Shown one piece after another: positions 6,801-10,021 of a DNA stretch of 10,021 nucleotides (position 1 is the first letter of the stretch; each line of letters starts with the position of its first letter). Where the stretch lies: positions 1 through 10,021 of the forward strand of contig JAGXHP010000101.1 in NCBI GenBank assembly GCA_024636135.1, written 5' to 3'. A program made the position numbers and the translations under genes. A model generated the notes under the pieces. It did no database searches. It saw only the letters and a program-made list of their open reading frames with translations, and was not told where the DNA came from. Source of the DNA: Chloroflexota bacterium. Its GTDB lineage: Bacteria; Chloroflexota; Limnocylindria; QHBO01.

Positions 6801-6842
6801 GCGCCTGCATCACGCAAGCGCTGTGCCGCGCCTCGTGCTGCG

Positions 6843-6851
6843 TAAACTCTA
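6843..6851. promoter_or_regulatory. Overlapping divergent -10 boxes
   Basis: TAAACT (6843-6848, plus strand) points to the dehydrogenase gene, and TAGAGT (6851 down to 6846, minus strand) points to the small membrane-anchored protein. They share three base pairs. The plus box ends 14 bases before the ATG at 6863, giving a very short leader with no Shine-Dalgarno. The minus box would give a leader of about 49 bases that includes AAGGAGG. Two polymerases could not occupy both boxes at once, so the genes may be transcribed alternately. Inferred from consensus only. Confidence 0.45.
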
Positions 6852-6862
6852 CCGCGCCACCC

Positions 6863-7828
6863 ATGACCATGCCCGATGCCCTTCCCTTCCTGAGCGGCGA
6901 TCGCATCCGCTCCGCAGTGCCGATGCCCGACCTGCTCGACGCGGTGGAGGCCGCCTACCGGGATGTTGCGGCGGGGCGCGATCGCTCACCCCTTCGCTCG
7001 CACGTCGAGCTCGGGGACGGTTCGCTGCTTCTCATGCCCGGCGTGCGGACGGGCGGGGACGGTGCGAGCGTGAAGCTCGTCACGGTCATGCCGGGGAACG
7101 CCGAGCGGGGCCTTCCCACGATCCACGCGCTCGTCGTCTGGTTCGATGCCGTCTCGGGTCGGCCTCTCGCGCTGCTCGACGGGGCGGCGGTGACCGCCAT
7201 GCGCACCGGTGCGGCCTCCGGCGTGGGCACGCGCCTGCTGGCTCGTCCCGATGCGGAGACGTTGACGGTGATCGGTGCCGGAGCCCAGGCCGAGTGGCAG
7301 ATCCGGGCCGTTGTCGCCGCGCGTCCGATCCGGCGGGTGCTGGTGGTGGGGCGTGATGCCGACCGCCGCGAAGCCTTCTCCTCCCGCATGGCCGATGCAT
7401 TGGGCCTTGATGTGACTGGCGCCGACGATGTGGAGAGCGCGGTCCGCCAGGCCGATGTGATCTGCTGTGCCACGACCTCGAGCACGCCGGTGTTCGACGC
7501 GGCCTGGCTCGCGCCGGGTGTCCACGTGAACGGGATCGGCGCATTTCAGCTCTCGATGGTCGAGATCCCGCCCGAGGCCTTCGCCCGAGCGTCGCTGGTG
7601 GCGATCGACTCGTGCGAAGCCGCCATGGCCGAGGCGGGTGACGTCGTCTCGGCGATCGATGGCGGATTCATGGAGCGTGAGGCACTGGTCGAGATCGGGA
7701 CGGTGGATCGGGCGTGGGCCGGTTCTCGCCCACCCGGCGCGATCACGGTGTTCAAATCCGTCGGCCTGGCGATCCAGGACGTGGCCGCCGCCGAACTGGC
7801 CGTGTCCCGCCTGATCGGATCGTCCTAG
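6863..7828 (+). CDS. Ornithine cyclodeaminase / mu-crystallin family dehydrogenase
   Basis: A 321-residue NAD(P)-dependent enzyme of the family that includes ornithine cyclodeaminase, archaeal alanine dehydrogenase, pyrroline-2-carboxylate reductase and mu-crystallin. It is cytoplasmic and acts on an amino or imino acid. Visible family features: Lys71 in the VKLVTVMPGNAERGLPT block, the TAMRTGAAS motif with Arg114, the Rossmann nucleotide-binding loop IGAGAQA (137-143), VNGIGAF (222-228), Asp249 in the VAIDS segment, an EAGD motif at 257-260, and the C-terminal FKSVGLAIQDVAAAELA (297-313). Length is normal for the family. I chose the ATG at 6863; the ATG at 6869 is a near alternative, and the longer frame upstream overlaps the divergent promoter. 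No Shine-Dalgarno is seen; a TAAACT box lies 14 bases upstream. The exact substrate cannot be assigned because the family is functionally mixed and no pathway partner is adjacent. Confidence 0.92.
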   Translation: MTMPDALPFLSGDRIRSAVPMPDLLDAVEAAYRDVAAGRDRSPLRSHVELGDGSLLLMPGVRTGGDGASVKLVTVMPGNAERGLPTIHALVVWFDAVSGRPLALLDGAAVTAMRTGAASGVGTRLLARPDAETLTVIGAGAQAEWQIRAVVAARPIRRVLVVGRDADRREAFSSRMADALGLDVTGADDVESAVRQADVICCATTSSTPVFDAAWLAPGVHVNGIGAFQLSMVEIPPEAFARASLVAIDSCEAAMAEAGDVVSAIDGGFMEREALVEIGTVDRAWAGSRPPGAITVFKSVGLAIQDVAAAELAVSRLIGSS

Positions 7829-8973
7829 CCGCCGAGCGTCAGCCTCGCGGGAAGGTGCCGAAGCGCTCGCTCGACGACGAGCCGCGTGATGACGAGACGA
7901 ATCGTGGTGGAGATCCGCGGTGCCCTCCATGAGCCGCGCATCAAGACGTCGGCGCGAAGGTCGGCCAGGTGCTCGAAGCGCACGACCGCGTGGTCGGCCA
8001 TGAGACGGATGTCGACCACCGCGGCGGTGAGCGCGGGCACGCTGCCGGCCGTCGACTCGATGCTGGCAGCTCCCGCATCAGCCACGCTGACGACGATCGG
8101 CTTGGGGTTCGGCGGCGGTGGGGGCGGTGGAGCCACCAGTCCGGCCTGGCCACCTCCAGGTGACGGAGTCAGCGGCGGTGGCGCGGTGGGCGTCACGGTC
8201 GCGACGGGGGTCGGCGCCGGTTTGGGTGGCGCCGTCGGCGCGGGGGTCGGGACGCCCGCCGATGGCGGTGGTGTCGGCGCGGGGGTCGGAACCGGCGTCG
8301 GGGAGGGAGTCTGTACCGGTGTGGGCGCCGGCGTGGGCGGAGGGGGAGCCGCGGGTGGCGCGGCCGACACGATGACGCCCGGGTAGTAGGTGGCCATGAT
8401 CTGGGCGGCGGACTTGCCGGCCAGTCCGCACGACTGCGTGCCCCACTGGAACATCTGCCAGCCGTTCGCATTCGCCCCGCACGCCTCCCCGGGGGAGCCG
8501 GCGTTGTAGTAGGTCGCGAACACGCGCCCATTCTTGTGGGCGAGCGTGCCCCAGGTTGCATCGACCGCCGAGGCCATGGCGGCGTAGGTCGGCCGCGACG
8601 GGTCGTAGTGTTGGTCTCGTGTCGAGTCGAAGACGTCGAAGCAGGCGCCGGCGGCGTTCACGTAGCCGCGCCAGTGGAGGACCTGGTACCAGGCGTAGTT
8701 CTTGACGGCGAGCGCGCCCGAGCGAATCGACTCGGTCGTCCACGAGCTGATCCACTCGCGAGACAGGACGTTCTTCACGTAGGTCCGGAAGTCGACGGTG
8801 TCCACGGTGCCGGTCGCGGTTCGATAGACGCGGATCGTGGGCGGGGGAGCGGTCTCGGACGCGTACGAGCCGCAGGCGCCGGCGGCCGCCGCGGACGAGC
8901 TCGTGGTCGGCAGGGCCGCAAGACAGAGGAGGATCGCGGCGAGGAGGCTCGCCACGCGGGGTGATCGCTGCAT
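7825..8973 (-). CDS. Secreted SpoIID/LytB-domain protein with Pro/Thr linker
   Basis: A 382-residue exported protein. Residues 1-31 form a signal peptide (basic MQRSPR, hydrophobic core, Ala-rich cleavage region). Residues 45-200 are a SpoIID/LytB domain; in sporulating bacteria SpoIID is a lytic transglycosylase that cuts denuded peptidoglycan glycan strands, and Glu73 in VLSREW aligns with its catalytic glutamate. Further family landmarks are GALAVKNYAWY (86-96), DSTRDQHYDPS (116-126) and a Cys-containing segment ATYYNAGSPGEACG (153-166); Cys111, Cys165 and Cys182 could form disulphides. Residues 206-292 are a Pro/Thr/Ala-rich spacer including seven consecutive prolines, probably crossing or attaching to the cell wall. 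Residues 293-382 are a separate C-terminal region that I do not recognise. The ATG at 8971-8973 is fixed by the signal peptide. No clear Shine-Dalgarno; a TAGGGT box lies 9 bases upstream. Its stop overlaps the convergent dehydrogenase stop. A role in wall remodelling is inferred; the domain alone does not imply sporulation. Confidence 0.9.
   Translation of the reverse strand: MQRSPRVASLLAAILLCLAALPTTSSSAAAAGACGSYASETAPPPTIRVYRTATGTVDTVDFRTYVKNVLSREWISSWTTESIRSGALAVKNYAWYQVLHWRGYVNAAGACFDVFDSTRDQHYDPSRPTYAAMASAVDATWGTLAHKNGRVFATYYNAGSPGEACGANANGWQMFQWGTQSCGLAGKSAAQIMATYYPGVIVSAAPPAAPPPPTPAPTPVQTPSPTPVPTPAPTPPPSAGVPTPAPTAPPKPAPTPVATVTPTAPPPLTPSPGGGQAGLVAPPPPPPPNPKPIVVSVADAGAASIESTAGSVPALTAAVVDIRLMADHAVVRFEHLADLRADVLMRGSWRAPRISTTIRLVITRLVVERALRHLPARLTLGG
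8098..8360 (-). repeat. Low-complexity Pro/Thr-rich coding repeat
   Basis: This stretch encodes the PTPAPTP-like linker of the SpoIID-domain protein. It includes a perfect 17-bp direct repeat (plus strand GTCGGCGCGGGGGTCGG at 8234-8250 and 8273-8289) exactly 39 bases apart, so in frame by 13 codons. More degenerate copies flank it. Such tracts change length by slippage or recombination without breaking the frame. Confidence 0.75.
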
Positions 8974-8982
8974 GGAGCGGCC

Positions 8983-8988
8983 ACCCTA
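8983..8988 (-). promoter_or_regulatory. -10-like box (TAGGGT) before the SpoIID-domain gene
   Basis: Minus-strand TAGGGT, preceded by GA, ends 9 bases before the ATG at 8973. If active, the mRNA would have a leader of only one or two bases. The overlapping AGGGTGG could instead be read as a poor ribosome-binding site, in which case transcription starts further upstream. Confidence 0.4.
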
Positions 8989-9043
8989 TCCGCGCTTCAA
9001 CCGCACCGCACCCCACCGAAAGTACCGGCGCCGTCCTCTGAGT

Positions 9044-9071
9044 CGATCGGTATATACGCGATATACGATCG
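9044..9071. repeat. A/T-rich symmetrical element, candidate operator
   Basis: Core GTATAT (9050-9055), spacer ACGCG, ATATAC (9061-9066) is a perfect inverted repeat, flanked by CGATCG at 9044-9049 and CGATCG at 9066-9071, which overlaps the right arm by one base. The same bases contain a direct repeat ATATACG with a 9-base period (9052-9058 and 9061-9067). It lies in the 110-base gap upstream of the SpoIID-domain gene and stands out against the GC-rich surroundings. An operator, a promoter core or both are possible. Confidence 0.45.
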
Positions 9072-9087
9072 CACCGGTCGTCCTCAA
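9060..9087 (-). promoter_or_regulatory. Possible upstream promoter of the SpoIID-domain gene
   Basis: Minus-strand TTGAGG (9087 to 9082), 16-base spacer, TATATC (9065 to 9060). Each hexamer matches four of six sigma70 consensus bases. It would start transcription near 9053, giving a leader of about 80 bases, with the -10 inside the symmetrical A/T-rich element. It competes with the leaderless alternative nearer the gene. Confidence 0.3.
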
Positions 9088-9965
9088 TCGGCCCAGCGAT
9101 GGACCCGTTCACGCACGGTGTCGAACCCGAGCTCGTCGCACAGCGCCACGAACTCGGCGCGGGGTACGCCGTGCCATTCGAGCGAGTCGAGGGTCGGGGT
9201 GCGAGAGATGTCGGCGTCGCGGTTCAGGATCGCCAGGCGCCGATACAGGAGCGCCTCGGCCCGCTGCTGGTCGAGCGTTGCCGCCAGCCGTGAGGCATTT
9301 CGCAGCGGCACCTCCCAATCGAGCGCCGATGCCGGGATGCCCTCGAGGTGCTTCCATCTCGCCAGCACCGCCGATGCGCTCTTCGCGCCCCAGCCCGGCA
9401 GTCCGGGGAAGCCGTCACTGCTGTCGCCGACGAGTGCGAGATAGTCGGGGATGCTGCCAGGCTCGACCCCGAACTTGCCGATGATGCCGGCTTCGTCGTA
9501 GGTGATCTGCCGCATCCGATCGCGGAGCACGATCCGATCGCCGGCAACCAATTGCCCGAGGTCCTTGTCGACCGAGCAGATGACGATCTGCTCGATCCGC
9601 GGATCGCTGCCGAACTGTTCGATCGCGGCCGCGATGCCGTCATCGGCCTCGTCGGCGACCATCGGCCAGACGGCAATGCCCAGGGCTTCGAGCGCGCGCT
9701 CGGCGTCGCGGAACTGGGCCAGGAGATCGGGATCCATGCCGGCGCTCGACTTGTAGCCGGGGAAGAGGTCGTTGCGCCACGACTCGATCACGTAGTCGGT
9801 CGCCGCGCCGATGTGGGTGACGTCCGGTTCGCGGAGGAGCGACAGCATCGAGTCCACGATGCCCTGAACGGCGTTCACCGGCCGTCCGTCCGGCGCGCGG
9901 CGGGGTGGGCGGGAGTAGTAGGCGCGGAACAGCTCGAACGTTGCGTCGACGAGGTGGAGCTTCAT
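9084..9965 (-). CDS. Stand-alone 5'-3' exonuclease (Pol I 5'-nuclease-like)
   Basis: A 293-residue homologue of the N-terminal 5'-nuclease domain of DNA polymerase I, without a polymerase domain. Such enzymes remove 5' flaps and RNA primers during Okazaki fragment maturation and repair, using two metal ions. Metal-binding acidic residues expected for the family are visible: Asp7 in LHLVDATF, Asp57 in ATDYVIESWRNDLFPGYKSS, the EADD cluster 106-109, Asp133 and Asp135 in VDKDLGQLV, and Asp181 and Asp184 in GDSSDGFPGLPGWGAKSA. The last segment is the helix-hairpin-helix-like DNA-binding motif. The ATG at 9963-9965 is chosen because family members begin with a few residues before LVD; an in-frame GTG at 9993-9995 would add ten residues inside the outward promoter. 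No Shine-Dalgarno is present, and a TATGCT box lies 9 bases upstream. Whether Pol I in this organism keeps its own 5'-nuclease domain cannot be seen here. Confidence 0.92.
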   Translation of the reverse strand: MKLHLVDATFELFRAYYSRPPRRAPDGRPVNAVQGIVDSMLSLLREPDVTHIGAATDYVIESWRNDLFPGYKSSAGMDPDLLAQFRDAERALEALGIAVWPMVADEADDGIAAAIEQFGSDPRIEQIVICSVDKDLGQLVAGDRIVLRDRMRQITYDEAGIIGKFGVEPGSIPDYLALVGDSSDGFPGLPGWGAKSASAVLARWKHLEGIPASALDWEVPLRNASRLAATLDQQRAEALLYRRLAILNRDADISRTPTLDSLEWHGVPRAEFVALCDELGFDTVRERVHRWAD

Positions 9966-9974
9966 CGGCTCAGG

Positions 9975-9980
9975 AGCATA
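9975..9980 (-). promoter_or_regulatory. -10-like box (TATGCT) before the exonuclease gene
   Basis: Minus-strand TATGCT ends 9 bases before the ATG at 9965, so the mRNA would be leaderless or nearly so; no purine-rich ribosome-binding site is present. An alternative -10, TATACA on the minus strand around 10009-10014, would give a leader of about 40 bases. Confidence 0.4.
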
Positions 9981-9988
9981 CAGGGGGG

Positions 9989-10016
9989 TTGACACGTCGC
10001 GAGGTCGCTGTATAGT
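9989..10016 (+). promoter_or_regulatory. Near-consensus sigma70 promoter firing out of the window
   Basis: TTGACA (9989-9994), 16-base spacer, TATAGT (10011-10016). The -35 is a perfect match and the -10 matches five of six bases. Transcription would begin about 10022-10024, just beyond the window, and run right. It is the strongest promoter seen here and is divergent from the exonuclease gene. The gene or RNA it drives is not visible. Confidence 0.75.
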
Positions 10017-10021
10017 TCCAA

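Noticed and set aside
6728..6862. Upstream start for the dehydrogenase
   Set aside because: The extra 45 residues overlap the divergent gene and its promoter and have no family resemblance.
7886..8386. Gly-rich plus-strand frame resembling a PE-PGRS-like protein
   Set aside because: It is the reverse-strand image of the Pro/Thr-rich linker; Gly/Val repeats arise automatically from complemented Pro/Thr codons.
8078..9112. Long minus-strand frame across the SpoIID-domain gene
   Set aside because: The translation is Arg/Pro-rich with no domain, whereas the other frame has a signal peptide and a recognisable domain.
1..10021. CRISPR arrays, tRNA genes, transposases, phage genes, toxin-antitoxin or defence clusters
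   Set aside because: No regularly spaced repeats, cloverleaf-like segments, transposase motifs or phage proteins were found on reading both strands and all the convincing frames.

Overview
The window is GC-rich DNA (by eye about two thirds G+C, with strong G/C preference at third codon positions) and densely packed with genes. It looks like a Chloroflexota (Thermomicrobia/Limnocylindria-like) or actinobacterial chromosome. Three things point that way: a CysS/MshC-type ligase, a SpoIID-domain protein with a long Pro/Thr linker, and several genes with a TANNNT -10 box directly before the start codon and no clear Shine-Dalgarno. The phylum is an inference and is not settled by anything here. There is no tRNA, rRNA, insertion sequence, prophage or CRISPR array.

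Layout. Positions 1-3930 (+) hold the membrane and ATPase part of a peptide/nickel-family (Dpp/Opp) ABC importer: a DppB-like permease cut by the window edge, a single 651-residue protein joining a DppC-like permease to a DppD-like ATPase, and a DppF-like ATPase. The genes are 4 bases apart or overlap by 4 bases, so they form one operon. The substrate-binding protein is not in the window and is probably upstream. Positions 3936-5737 (-) hold a two-gene unit, also overlapping by 4 bases: a cysteinyl-tRNA synthetase/MshC-type ligase followed by an unknown multi-pass membrane protein.

Positions 5738-5853 are a divergent promoter region with two identical TAGAAT boxes and a perfect 8-bp inverted repeat. 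It serves the ligase on the left and a 34-residue single-pass membrane protein on the right. Positions 5968-6789 (-) hold two small membrane-associated proteins of unknown role. Across a region with overlapping, opposed -10 boxes lies an ornithine cyclodeaminase/mu-crystallin family dehydrogenase (+). Its stop codon shares the palindrome CTAG with the stop of the convergent SpoIID-domain secreted protein (-). Upstream of that gene is an A/T-rich symmetrical element, then a stand-alone 5'-3' exonuclease (-). The right edge carries a near-consensus sigma70 promoter firing out of the window.

How they work together: the ABC genes make one transporter, and the ligase and membrane protein are probably co-translated. 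The rest look like independent housekeeping or accessory genes. I see no clear multi-gene novel system. The most interesting signals are the permease-ATPase fusion, the ambiguous ligase, the likely leaderless promoters and the symmetrical elements in the intergenic regions.
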